From Litomosoides sigmodontis (lineage: Eukaryota > Nematoda > Chromadorea > Rhabditida > Onchocercidae): 64,000 nt of DNA. Under the pieces are notes generated by a model that did not search any database, was not told the DNA's origin, and was given only the letters and a program-made list of their open reading frames with translations. The translations under genes and the position numbers were made by a program. Below, one piece after another: positions 1-12,321 of this stretch (positions within the stretch are counted from its first letter, which is position 1; each line of letters opens with the position of its first letter). The DNA lies in contig OY718806.1 of assembly GCA_963070105.1 (NCBI GenBank), positions 62,001-126,000 of the forward strand. Reading direction: 5' to 3'.

Positions 1-922
1 CAAAAATCATTTGTGAGGGTTTCTGTTACTTGTCGTTAACAGGGTTGTGGCAGTAATTTGGTGTGTCCTTCCTGGCTTAGACCGCTTTCACCACCTCACC
101 TCTCATCTCATCCGCAGTTTTCTAGCCTTATTTGCACTCCTCGAATTTCATCGCCTCCTCCGCACTGTTTATTATTTTATTCTAAAAGGCGCTCCTAAAG
201 ATTTGTATGTTCGTTAACCGTTCTGAAAAGAACAGGACTAACGATGAAAATTAGTACGTGAAGAAGCTTGCTTAACGGTTGTAGCACGCAGGACTGCGAA
301 GGTGAAATTCTATACTTCAACAAAAGATAAACACCAGTACTTTAAAGAACAGTGGTTTAGTTTTAAAAAAGTCAAAATACATATGAAATCGTTTGTCAAG
401 AGTAACGGATAGACAAGACTGTTTCCAAAAAACTTTCAGAATTTGAAAGGCATGTCTGAATTATGGCCAAAATAAGAAAACGTAATTTTCGGGTGAGTTC
501 AGACAAGTGTTACGTAGGTATTATTACCAAATTTCGGCAATCCACGAACGGTCTAAATAATTCGCGTCATTCGCGGATTGCAAAAATTTGATAATAATTC
601 CTATGGAATTATGTGATATGCCATTACTCATGGAAGGTATGGGTGCTTAAAGGACTTTCTTTGATCACAGTAGAAATCACTTCTATTCATTGATAAAAGG
701 AGCTAGTTCAAGACGATTTCGGTGAGATATCAGCAATGTCTCCCATCACATGTGTTCATTTCCTTTTGTTTTCTCGATGAGAAATCAGAATGAAATGTGA
801 AATATTTTCTATTCCACGATTTCGTAGGCCAATCCTGATTACGTTCTACGTTGATCATTCACAAAATGTCAGTGGTGTGCACCAGGAGTAAGTGATGAAA
901 TGAATCCACTCTTCCATAGCAA
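1..922. other. No gene seen, left edge
   Basis: This stretch lies downstream (3') of the minus-strand coiled-coil gene. I see no exon with a usable reading frame flanked by splice sites, no RNA gene and no repeat of note. Confidence 0.5.
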
Positions 923-1487
923 CCTCTCTCTCCCTCTCCCTCTCCCTCTCCCTCTCCCTCTCCCTCTCCCTCTCCCTCTCCCTCTCCCTCTCCCTCTCCC
1001 TCTCCCTCTCCCTCTCCCTCTCCCTCTCCCTCTCCCTCTCCCTCTCCCTCTCCCTCTCCCTCTCCCTCTCCCTCTCCCTCTCCCTCTCCCTCTCCCTCTC
1101 CCTCTCCCTCTCCCTCTCCCTCTCCCTCTCCCTCTCCCTCTCCCTCTCCCTCTCCCTCTCCCTCTCCCTCTCCCTCTCCCTCTCCCTCTCCCTCTCCCTC
1201 TCCCTCTCCCTCTCCCTCTCCCTCTCCCTCTCCCTCTCCCTCTCCCTCTCCCTCTCCCTCTCCCTCTCCCTCTCCCTCTCCCTCTCCCTCTCCCTCTCCC
1301 TCTCCCTCTCCCTCTCCCTCTCCCTCTCCCTCTCCCTCTCCCTCTCCCTCTCCCTCTCCCTCTCCCTCTCCCTCTCCCTCTCCCTCTCCCTCTCCCTCTC
1401 CCTCTCCCTCTCCCTCTCCCTCTCCCTCTCCCTCTCCCTCTCCCTCTCCCTCTCCCTCTCCCTCTCCCTCTCCCTCTCCCTCTCCCT

Positions 1488-1500
<13 letters not shown>
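923..1500. repeat. (CCCTCT)n hexanucleotide array
   Basis: About 95 uninterrupted copies of the 6-base unit CCCTCT run through this interval, and nine consecutive 60-base blocks are identical. The array reads as an open Leu-Pro dipeptide frame only because the unit lacks stop codons. It should not be called a gene. The unit is strongly strand-asymmetric, with all pyrimidines on the plus strand. It grades directly into a CT dinucleotide run. Confidence 0.97.

Positions 1501-1535
<35 letters not shown>
1497..1535. repeat. (CT)n microsatellite
   Basis: A pure CT run follows the hexanucleotide array without a gap. It looks like the degenerated or parental edge of that array. Confidence 0.95.
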
Positions 1536-1538
<3 letters not shown>

Positions 1539-2242
1539 CGTTCTCTATTTCCGTCGTTATAAATTTCGGATTAAAATTGAAGAGAAATGAAACATAAAAA
1601 ATGGGATGACGGCGGAAAAAGAGAACACGTTCGGTTCGCTTAGCAAACTCTGGGTGGCACTGTCTGCATTACAGCTGCTATCGTCAACAGATCAGATGAA
1701 ATCGTTACGGAACAAAACATTGCCGCTGAAGGAGAAAAAGCAAAAATAGCTCTCCAAACTATACGTCATTGGCGCCTTGCTCCTCCATCTCAATGAACAT
1801 TGAACATTGCTTGCACCGCTCGAGAATGAAAATCTTGCCTTTGCTAAACATCCTCTCTAGTCTCATCTCTGCAGAATGTTATCAAAGTGAGATGTGCAAC
1901 GGTCACTTTTTGTTCCTTTTCGCGATGATAACTGAATTGAATTACTACTGATGAAATGACGAGATAGATCCTGCAGTCGCTACAGTCATCCAGATCAAGC
2001 CAAATTAGCTGAAGAGAATAAGACACTACATGGAGCCTTTCACTATCAGCAAGCTTATAGCTATACTACTGTTTGCAGTTCAGCAAAAACATCTGATGTT
2101 TTTTTCGCAAAAATCGTCCTCAATTTTTTTACCTGAAATACACAAATCATTTCATAAGTAAGGATGATGCATCATTCATCAATGGATACACTTATAGTAC
2201 ATAAAAAAATTAGGTAAGAGGAGCGGGTGACGTTTTGTAGCT
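1536..2242. other. 3' flank of the coiled-coil gene
   Basis: This holds the presumed 3' untranslated and downstream sequence of the minus-strand gene that stops at 2243. No convincing exon or clear poly(A) signal was found. Confidence 0.4.
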
Positions 2243-2474
2243 CTAGGGACAGTTGGTTGACACAAGCCTTAACAGATTCTGGATAGCGTCTGTCAACCGG
2301 CAGTCCGCTTCATCCTGTTGCAGTGACTTGAATTTAGTTAATTTGTCATCCGCCTTCGCGAAGCTCAGTTCATCATTTTCTGTCATGCTCCATAAAAAGT
2401 CAGTTAGCGCCTTTTGCTGAAATAGATCAACATAAGCTTCATGAACGGCTAATAAAAGGTACCACTTTCCGTAA

Positions 2475-2509
<35 letters not shown>

Positions 2510-5500
2510 GTCTCGCGCTTCGCACTTAATGCCTCCTATTTCCCTCGTCGATAAGTGGTGGTAGTAATGAAAAACGTATTTGTGCACTGCCCTTCAAAAT
2601 CAAAATCTCTACTACCAGGTTGTAGTCTCACGTTGCGTTTCTACCAATTTTTTTGTGGAGACCATGTTATAAAACAAGTTTGACAAATATATTGAAAATT
2701 TAATTTAGAGCAGTTGAATCTCATAAAAGATGGAAGTGAGTTAAGTAAGTCATAAGTCGTAATAAGAAGTCAAGTAAGAAAGTGACCCCTGCAGAGGATG
2801 AAAAATCATATCTAGCGAAGTCAATTCATTCTTCCACTTTACTCCTTAAAATATCACATATAGGAAACATGAAAAAAAAAAGTAACTCTGTGGGATTTAA
2901 TTCCAGCATTGATAAAAATGGATTCTACCTGCACAACTTTTCGCTTCAGCTTCTCAATGATGCCTACTTGAGCAGCAAACTGTTCCTGAAGTTGCTCGCT
3001 GTACTCACGAATTTGCTCTAATTCCATCATTATGTTATCAACATTTCGTTCTTGGCTTTTTGATTCCAATTCTACCACATGACTTCTCAGCTTCGAAATT
3101 TCGTCTTCATACTCGTGCACCGTTTTCAAAGAGCACGAAAGGCGACAGCGATGTTCTTCAAAACGCCGTTCCAAATCTGCTCTGAAATTTAGAGTCTTTC
3201 AGTCAGTGGGTGTTATATTAAGCGTTGTTTCCTCATGGAATATTAAAAGATGGTGTCCCAAAGTGGTGGGATTTTCGATCAACCAACATTGTTACTAATA
3301 TACATTGCAGGTTCCTGCAGAAATCTCGATTGACCACTACCAGCTGGCAGTGCGAGCAGCCGCATCAGTTGGAGAGTAAGCTAGCTTTATGGTTGCACAA
3401 AATAAGAGGACACGCTTAACTTACTTTACTTCAGATCTTAGGCTATCCTTCAACCGTTGTACTTCATTCAGAGTAGTATCATGCTTCACCTGTAACCTAG
3501 CGTTTTCCTTTTCTAACAGTTTCATTTCTTCTTCCTTCTTTGCCAGAGTTTCCTTAAAGCTTATTCAATGTTTATATTACTTGTTTTTTTTAGAGACAAT
3601 AATTAAATAAACGAACTGTCTGTGATACAACAAGTGCTGCTTTACAATTGTGAATAAAATTTGCCTACCTCGAACTGCTGTAAGGATGCTGTGCGCTTTT
3701 GTAACTGACAGCATAACTTATTATTCTCATCCATACAACACTGTATCTCAGCTTCCAGCTTAGCAATCCGGCTTAAACGAGGCAAAAGAGGTAAATAAAA
3801 GTGTAATCTTTTTTTTTCCTTTTAGATCTCTCTCTGTGCAAATTTCTGTGCTGTGGCCTACCTTTCTTGTTCGGAACCTTTGTCGCTTTGCAGAGTCAGC
3901 TGTTCTTCCTTGTGCTGCAAATGGTACCGCAGCTTACCCATTTCCTTGGACATCCGGTTCATTTCGCCATTCAGCTGAATAATTCACTTCTTTTTATTGC
4001 ATCACAGTACATTATGTTATATATTGTATTATTATTTATTATCATTGTTACTTTCTTCTTCTTATTATTTATCAATTATTCTAACTAAATTATTATTGCA
4101 TACCACATTAGCATACTGATAGAATGAGAAGCTAAAATTAGAGTATTTTCATTTTTTGCAGTTCATTGCAGCTACGATCGATCATAAATTTGGCTTATAT
4201 ACTATTTGCATAAATTGCATATATCAAACCATTTGCTTCTCTGAAATGAGATCACGTTCTCTGTTGCGCAACGCTTCTACTTCCGTTTGCGTATCCTGAA
4301 AAGAGTAACACAATTTACTTGCTGCTGCTGCTGCTGCTACTGCTACTTCCTGTCCAGTGATGGCGTTTCTCACTCGACTAAACGGAAAAGAGGCGAAGTG
4401 TTGAAGGATCCCTTTCTAAGAACTCGTTGGCAGTGGCGAATTTTCTCTCATTCCGATTAAGTGTCGAACGCTTCATGGGGAATCTTCTCAGTATCCCAAT
4501 AAAAAAGAGCTAACGTCCTTCTTTTGCTGTTTCGAGCGTGACCTCTCCACTTCTTCCTCGAGATCTTGGATTCTCGTCGCGCTCTCGGCCTCCTTCAGCA
4601 TGAACTGACATATTTTCTGCTCAGTGTCTACTTTGAGATGCAGCAATTGCTGCAATAGAATTTTAAATTTGAGAGACGCGAATGTGAAGAGCGTCAAGGT
4701 ACTAAAATGAAACGACGAATTGTTGTGACCTACTTCCTCCAAATGTTCAATGTAGGTAAGTATTTGTTGCACGAGTTCTCTCTGCTTCGTATTTAACGAC
4801 GACGATCGACGCAAATTGATCAGTTCACATTTCCGGTTGCAATCTTCTCCAAAACGCTGCAAAGCAGAACAAAAACGTTGCATTGCTAAGCAAATAGATA
4901 CTTTCTTGCCACTTAAAATCAATTTTGCTGTAAAATCTTACTAGTAGAGGTGGCATTTGACTAAGAAACGTGCACTCATCTTCTTCACTGATCCATGAAT
5001 CAGTCATCGTACCTTTGCTTTCCGACTCTTTCGGTGTTTGTCGTTGCTAAATAAAGCTCAATATAAGATCTGCTCAGCAGGACGGTAAGAACAGCCATCG
5101 GCCTTGCTTTTACTTTAAAAGCAGTTATAATCGAGACTTTTAATCCATTGTGCACAATCGAAATAAAAACCCATAGCTTCAATGGGATTGTCAAAGTGGA
5201 CGACTGGTCGCCGTCATCGCTCGAATCAGAGCTGAGAAGACGGTAAATGAAAAGGTGTTAACATAAGAAATTTTTGATTTCCACTCTTTCAAATCTCAAA
5301 TGATTATGCATTTGTGCATAATGCAAAAATTGGCTGTATACTGGCTGTTCGGTATCAGTTCAGTCACTGACTGCAAATATCCAGGTTTTGCAATATTTAA
5401 TTTTAACTACAAAGCGGTAAAAACTCTAGAATCTCAACTTCTTGAATCTTCAGACAAGATTAGTTGCCCGTTGATTTGCCTACTGACGCTGGCTAGATTG

Positions 5501-7412
5501 GACCACTTTACGCGATGATTTGGAAAAGCGTTATGATGCTATCAGTGTATTCCACATAATTTGCCGTGATTCACTTTCCTCTTCCTCTATGTATCCGCTA
5601 CAATCACTCGTGATTATCATGCATGAGCTAATCAAGTACCCAGACGAGGTTTTTATATCATATACATGAAGAAAAACTGCTAACAATCATGTATATATAT
5701 ATCAAAAATTGTTTCATTTTTTTTCGGTCGGTTTTGAAAAATACACTGAGCTCATCTCAAACTCATACCTCAAATTCATGCTCCATGTTTTCTTTATTTT
5801 CTAGAATCTGAAATTCCAGTAGTTCATTCATTTCCTTGGTTTCGATTAATTCTGCTTCCATACCTTCCATTTTAGAGCGCTGTTCCACGATCTGATCCTG
5901 CAGTCTAGCGATACTGTCCAATAAATCCATTGTATTTTCCGACTAAATAATCACTTAGAGTGAATTCTGTCCATATAACATCTTCAACACTTCCTTTTAT
6001 GAGCTATGTGGTTTACAATGACTTGATGAATTTTAAGTCTTATTCTAAGTATTCAAACTCATGACCTTTAAGCTTCTACGATATCTTTTCTACATAGATC
6101 ATTCACACGTAAAGTTACGATTTAAAAGTTTGACTGAAAACTCTATGTAAACAATACGTTGGAAAAATAAGGACCAACAGTGAACCACAAAGAGTAAAAT
6201 ATCAGACAATTATTATCGTCTTTGTCATTTCCCTCCATTTAACTCCCATTCACTCCCAGAAATTTTGTTGCTCGCGGATAAAAACCGCTATTGAGGAGCA
6301 AATGACAACAAGAATAACAGTACTTTCATAGTGCCAGCTTTCTGATTTTAGCTGAATTCTGACTGCCGAAGAAAAATCAATCTCTATCAGCTTATACACA
6401 TTGATGTCGACTAATTGGAATTATTAAGTTAATTGGAATTACGAGGTATAATTGAGGCTGCTTGTATCGGGGAGGCTGAAACGGAACTCAAATAGTTCCC
6501 TTAAGAAGAGCACTAACTCACTCACGGAAGAGTGCCTGTCATTCAACGTAATTCGTCCTTCTAAGGGTGGCATGTACGAGATGAGCTCCTTAAATCACAC
6601 TTACAAGATCATCCGATTAATACACAGTTTCTACAAAAGACGACATTTTAATTAGAGGCAAGAAATTATTTTTGTAGTTTACTTGTAATTGCTGCTGCTC
6701 GATGACAACCTGCTGTTGAGCAATTGTGGTCTGGGCGCAAATTAGCTGATGCCGCAGAAGCTGGTCATCTTCAAGCCCATATTCACCCGTTTTCAATGCC
6801 GATAATGTTCGTCGAAGCTGTTCACCTTCGCGAGCGATTTGTTGATAACCGTTTTCAATGTCTTTGTCCAGTGCCTGTAATTTAGGTTGAAGAATGTTAA
6901 ATTGTTAAACTGAAATTGAAATCGTGGCAGTCTTTTCATGTGTCTTCCTTTTTGACTGTCTTCAACATTAAGCGTTCCTTCAATTTCGATGATTTCAAAT
7001 CGATTTGAATGATATGAAATAGTTAGTTTTAAAATAGTAACAATTCAGGAACTGTGTATTTTCCAAGATTAGAAAAAAATTATTTGCCAGATTGCTTACT
7101 TCGTTCAAGTCTTCTGTAATAGTATTTAGCGAGATGGAACTTTCGGCAGAGCAGTCAGATCCACCAAACGAAGATTGCCTATCCTCCTCAGTTTCGCCAT
7201 TTTTTCGAGAAGATATACATTTTCGCAGTCTTTTGAATTTTTGAACTAATAAGTCATAGCGGCGATCCTTTTCCTGAAGTTTGCAAAGGAGGAAGAGTTT
7301 GAGAGACTGTCCACTACCATCATTATATTCCATTATCAGAATTTATAACTAGTCTTAATCCAATTACTGCAACTTGCCACCTCACTTCTGCCACTATCAG
7401 AATTATACATAG

Positions 7413-7473
<61 letters not shown>

Positions 7474-8188
7474 CGTAACACATATAAGTTAGTAAGAAGT
7501 AAGAGAAAGTATTTCGGACACGAAAAGGCTTACCAAGCCTGCTTGCCTTAGTGCAGTAATACATTTGGAATACTCCAGCACTTGATTTCTGTACCTGTCT
7601 AATTCTTCCAGTTTTTCCGGAAACGCCCTTCTTTCCTTCAGATTCTGATTGTCTTTCATCAATCTTTCGTAGTCATCCTTCTGAAATTCAGTTTAGGACT
7701 TCATGGAAGAACGAGAATGAGCGACAATACTTGGAGTATGCACTCACTGTTAGTGAAAACTAACCAACGTTAGAAAATCGTCCTGCGAGTGACACAACTT
7801 CTGCTCGCAACTCTTCATTTCATTTTGAAGTATGCGATTGCGCTCAGTTAAACGACGATTTTGCTCGATCAGTGGTCGTTGGATTCGCTCCATTTCAACA
7901 ATTTTTTTGTTCTATAACTGAATTCATTACCAATTTTCTGACCAGCTAAAACAACCGGGCATATCCAAGGTCCAATGACCAATTGCGATTAATAATAATC
8001 TGCAATAACACTCGGCAAAAAAGGAACAGCGGAAGTGGGAAAATAGCTAGAGTAACAAAGCTAACCAATTCAGCTTTGATTTGATTCATTTCCGAATTGA
8101 TAATTTCGGCATCAGCTAGGCGTTTTGATGTATCATCCAGTTTCTGTTGCCATCGTATGCGATCCCTTTCGTAGTCATCCTTGCTCAT
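2243..8188 (-). CDS. Coiled-coil protein, tentatively JAKMIP-like
   Basis: Sixteen exons read on the minus strand: 8188-8066, 7911-7765, 7680-7534, 7273-7100, 6874-6683, 5942-5769, 5231-5171, 5046-4942, 4856-4734, 4649-4515, 4295-4230, 3974-3862, 3771-3669, 3552-3425, 3181-2929 and 2416-2243. All have GT-AG borders and matching phases except the 5942-5769 to 5231-5171 junction, where a small exon is probably missing. The product is about 740 residues, almost entirely charged heptad-like coiled coil, with an acidic Ser/Asp patch near the middle and no membrane segment. RPLIEQNRRL in the second exon and NELLEFQIL in the sixth resemble remembered parts of Janus kinase and microtubule-interacting proteins, and a long coiled-coil tail follows as in JAKMIP2/3. 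If so, it would be a cytoplasmic, microtubule-associated protein. Other coiled-coil families remain possible. ATG at 8188 sits right after an AG acceptor, so it may be a trans-spliced start or an internal exon. Confidence 0.75.
2478..2506. repeat. (CA)n microsatellite
   Basis: A pure CA run lies in the last intron of the coiled-coil gene, just upstream (on the minus strand) of the final exon. Confidence 0.95.
4319..4338. repeat. (GCT)n short triplet repeat
   Basis: About six CTG triplets lie in an intron between the 4649-4515 and 4295-4230 exons. They are not coding in the gene model. Confidence 0.85.
7412..7470. repeat. (TG)n microsatellite
   Basis: A long pure TG run lies inside the intron between the 7680-7534 and 7273-7100 exons of the coiled-coil gene. 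Confidence 0.95.
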
Positions 8189-9964
8189 CTATTTCATGAT
8201 TACAGTAACAATACGTGAATGATATTAAGTAATTGAAAAGGGCAAAGTTAGGAATGAACAACTTGATGTAACTCTCATTCCTGTGCGTGCGACTGATGAC
8301 GGGTGATGAGAAGTGGGTATCACATGCTTGTTTTTAGGAGATGACTCTCCACTGCAATTCATTACAAATGCGCTACGTAGAAGAGGACCACTTAATCAGC
8401 TGGCACTAATCATTAATGTCATCAATCGTCGTTTCACAGGAAAACTTGATAGTGAATTTTTAGGCAGAGATTAAGTAAGAGGTTAGTTATGGAGCTGCTG
8501 TTTTATTGAAGCAAAAAACATCTGTTTTGAAGGAAGGCAATAAAGAGGGAAGAGATATTTTCGCGTCTTTTAAATCAGGATAAGCCGGAACAATTAAAAT
8601 ACATTCTAAAGTGGACGAAGTCACGATGACTGCATTGCTAACGATTTCTCAGTGAATGATGGTGCGTACGTATCGTCAGCTAATTATTAATGAATTATTG
8701 CAAGGGAAGTGCATCTGGTAGCCTTAAAACATTGAATAGGCCACAAGTGGTTCATGAGTCTTGTGCCACCAACGCAAATAGCCAACTAATTAGAGCTACA
8801 GAGGAACAATGAGAGCTGCATGTTGGATGGTGATTATAAATGGAATTGCTACTGAATGGCGATTTGCTTAGAACGATTTTCTGGTGAGTAACTTCTGTCC
8901 GTTTCCGCCAAAAATGTCTCCGGTACTCCGCAATGTCGATTGAGTTGTACTGCGCTGTGCCGAGATAGATATATGTATTTGAAGCGAGGGTTGCATTGGG
9001 AGGAATGGAGCGAAGATAGCACTAGTGCGTCCGCCTCGCTTACTTGTTTGAGAAGAGGACTACGTGTGGTCCGTTGCTCTTGAAAATAGGAATTGAGGAG
9101 CAGATGTGGGAATGAATGAGTGGAGTTAGGGGAAGTTGCAATGTGCGTGATTGAGAAGAAGGAAGGAGGGAGATGAGGACAGTGAACTACTTTTAAGGTA
9201 GGTGAACATGGAAAAGGATGGAAGGGATGTAATGTAGTTAAAAGTAATATTCAGAGAATGAGATATCCACCTCGTGCCTCCTCCTCACTCACACTCACAA
9301 AACTGTGCCTTATTGTTTCGTCCAAACTGAAACTGCTCCCAATAAGATGATGATAAATGATCCATCCATTCTACTCCAACGCGTTTTTAATACGGATTAA
9401 ATATCATGCGGGCAGCGTGTGCGCGCGCGCTACACGGGATTCGCAGTACCTTCACATGAAACGTGAAATTTTTCGCCATCAACAGTTCTTACCCACTTCC
9501 AGCATATCATTCGTCTTGGTCGTGAAAATCGAGTGCTTAACCGATCAGGAAAAAGTAGCCGACGTTGAAGCTCTAGTGAATGGTTGGAGTAACTGGGATT
9601 CATGAAGAACACATCCGAAATATCACTTCTTCCCATGCGTAACGTCTACATAATGTAACGCCCAAAAGAGCAGTGTAGTTTAACCAACAACAGCTGAATT
9701 CGGCAAGAGCCATAAGAACGGTAAATGACGAGCAATAACTTGTTAGCAACTGCATCTACTTGGTGCTTGCGACCTAAATTTTAGCCGACTGTTCGCGTTC
9801 GTGAAAAGTTGCTAAGTTTAATCCTTTGACCACATCCCTTACAATCCACTCACCCTTGAGTGGATTGCTTTTCTAGTTTGCCATCCATCGAGGCTGAATG
9901 CCAAAATCCATGCCTTTTTCAACAATTTCAACATTAGCGCTCTCCTGCGCTGAACATTTCAGTG

Positions 9965-9980
9965 CGTGCCTGCAGGCACG
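9965..9980. repeat. 16-base perfect palindrome
   Basis: CGTGCCTGCAGGCACG reads the same on both strands. It is GC-rich against its surroundings. Its function is unknown and it may be chance. Confidence 0.6.
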
Positions 9981-10023
9981 AGCGCAGTAACATGACCAAC
10001 TCATTCGTGGGTTAGTTCAGATG

Positions 10024-10026
<3 letters not shown>

Positions 10027-10076
<50 letters not shown>
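10027..10076. repeat. (AC)n microsatellite
   Basis: A pure AC run of about 25 units lies upstream of the coiled-coil gene model. Confidence 0.95.
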
Positions 10077-10079
<3 letters not shown>

Positions 10080-10246
10080 GCTTTTCAGTATCTAAGAAAA
10101 TGCATCATCAGTTAGTTAACTTCGTCTACAAATGAGAATTGCAAGGAGTGGGTGGCACTTGTCTATCGGTGGTCAGTGGTAGCGAATGTGCGTGCGTGAA
10201 GGGAGAGAGAAGTGCCGCGTATTCAGGACAAAAACGAAAGGAGAAC

Positions 10247-10384
10247 CATTGTTGAGCTGCCGAAGACGGAGTTCTGTTGCTTTTGCATATTCCTGACAGC
10301 AGCAGCACTGTTCTTTGACAATGTCCCATAGCCACTCGACGAGGGTGAACTGCTTGTCGAAGCCATCTGATGTTGTCGATGGGC
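10247..10384 (-). CDS. Candidate internal exon, Ser-rich, possibly 5' part of the coiled-coil gene
   Basis: On the minus strand a strong TTTGCAG acceptor is followed by 46 open codons and a GTTCTC donor, phase 0 at both ends. The peptide contains SSSPSSSGYGTLS and Gln-rich segments, a composition typical of disordered regions of real proteins. Phase 0 would allow a direct join to the exon starting at 8188. No further 5' exon could be linked with confidence, so this may belong to the coiled-coil gene, to an unrecognised gene, or be a chance open frame. Confidence 0.4.
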
Positions 10385-11580
10385 CTGCAAAGGAAATTCA
10401 AGCAGGCAGTGAGACGTACATTTCACAGCATTGTTGATTCTCGAGCAAACAGAGTTACAATCGTCTGCAGAAATTCACGTTGATTCTGAAGTCTCCTAGA
10501 TCAGAATAAATGGTATGGCATGGATAACACGGGTAACAGCAACAAATAGCAGCTAAGTGCCTTACAACAAGTAAAATAAACTTCCGCTTTCAATTCATCC
10601 CTTATAACACTTTTGTTGGGAGGAGCAGAAGAAGGATGAAGTGATAATTTCTCAGTGACTACACTACCAATGACAAAAACGATGGACGATGGTCGCGAAA
10701 TGCGTTGTGAATTGATGACAGTGGTCGATACTTTTGACCAAATGAAATAGAGGCGAGCAGTAGTTTGCACGCTCTGCTACTGATTACTTGTAATTTTAAT
10801 CTTGTTAGACGAGCGCTTAAAACGAAATGAGAGGTGACACCGAGAAGGACGAATGGTGCAGTATAAGAAAGGTGTGCGAGCACTTGTGGAAAGGAACACC
10901 TTTACACTGTGCTTCGCCGGTCGTACCACGCATAAAGCCACTTGTTGCGCGCTAGAACCCGACACCGAAGTACATATGAAATGAACCGGAACAATAGTTG
11001 CATCATCGGTGGCGATAAGCATGTTTTTGTTTGGAGTGGTCCGATGTGTACTACTATGAAAGCAACGTAGAAATGATTGGTACAAATTTAACTCACTGGG
11101 TAGATGACATTGATGTGCAACGAAGCAAAACTGGAAGGAGAAACTTTTAGTGAGAGATGTGGGAGAGGTTTTTGGTGAAGGCCGAAGTAGTAGCCTTCTG
11201 CTGACATGTCCAGGAAGGAAGCAAGTGGCTCTCTGATATTTCTTTCAACAATCGCACAACTATACAGATGAATGATATCAACTCGTTGTTGCTGCACATG
11301 TTGGATCACAAAAGGAAGTGCAGTTTTTGCGAGAAAGGGGAAGAGACATTGATGTGTACGAATCAGAAAATTTCCAAGTGCGAACAGTTGATCAAGGAAG
11401 TGGAAAATCAAAGTGAGGTGAGCAAGGCGATGAAGGCGAAAAAAGCCTCACCTCCAAGTGGTTCAGTTTTGATGGTCTCTCACTTACACTAATTTCACAT
11501 TTACAACTTTTTAATGATTCCCCGTCGCCAACGTTTCTGCGTTTAACAATAACAATAAAATAGTTACAATAATATACTTT
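10385..11580. other. No gene assigned
   Basis: Several open frames of 75-107 codons occur on both strands, but none shows a family motif or a consistent pair of splice sites. Confidence 0.35.
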
Positions 11581-11587
11581 AATAATA

Positions 11588-12300
11588 ATAATTAATTAAT
11601 AATTAATAATTAATAATTAATAATTAATAATTAATAATTAATAATTAATAATTAATAATTAATAATTAATAATTAATAATTAATAATTAATAATTAATAA
11701 TTAATAATTAATAATTAATAATTAATAATTAATAATTAATAATTAATAATTAATAATTAATAATTAATAATTAATAATTAATAATTAATAATTAATAATT
11801 AATAATTAATAATTAATAATTAATAATTAATAATTAATAATTAATAATTAATAATTAATAATTAATAATTAATAATTAATAATTAATAATTAATAATTAA
11901 TAATTAATAATTAATAATTAATAATTAATAATTAATAATTAATAATTAATAATTAATAATTAATAATTAATAATTAATAATTAATAATTAATAATTAATA
12001 ATTAATAATTAATAATTAATAATTAATAATTAATAATTAATAATTAATAATTAATAATTATTAATTAATAATTAATAATTAATAATTAATAATTAATAAT
12101 TAATAATTAATAATTAATAATTAATAATTAATAATTAATAATTAATAATTAATAATTAATAATTAATAATTAATAATTAATAATTAATAATTAATAATTA
12201 ATAATTAATAATTAATAATTAATAATTAATAATTAATAATTAATAATTAATAATTAATAATTAATAATTAATAATTAATAATTAATAATTAATAATTAAT
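11588..12300. repeat. (AATTAAT)n heptanucleotide array
   Basis: About 100 copies of the 7-base unit AATTAAT run head to tail. The only break I see is a small phase shift near 12058-12064. The DNA is entirely A+T. The array ends in a short AAT triplet run at 12300-12321. Confidence 0.96.
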
Positions 12301-12321
12301 AATAATAATAATAATAATAAA
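12301..12321. repeat. (AAT)n tail of the heptamer array
   Basis: A short pure AAT run immediately follows the heptamer array, as a (CT)n run follows the hexamer array at the left end of the window. Confidence 0.9.

Larger units (their letters stand above)
8189..10246. other. Possible 5' intron or upstream region of the coiled-coil gene
   Basis: No confident exon is present. A minus-strand open stretch near 9595-9495, preceded by an AG and followed by a GTAAGA donor, could be an exon, but its phase does not join cleanly to its neighbours. The rest is unannotated. Confidence 0.3.

Noticed and set aside
900..1562. A 220-codon open frame of alternating Leu-Pro
   Set aside because: It is the translation of the CCCTCT microsatellite. 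It has no unique sequence and no splice context.
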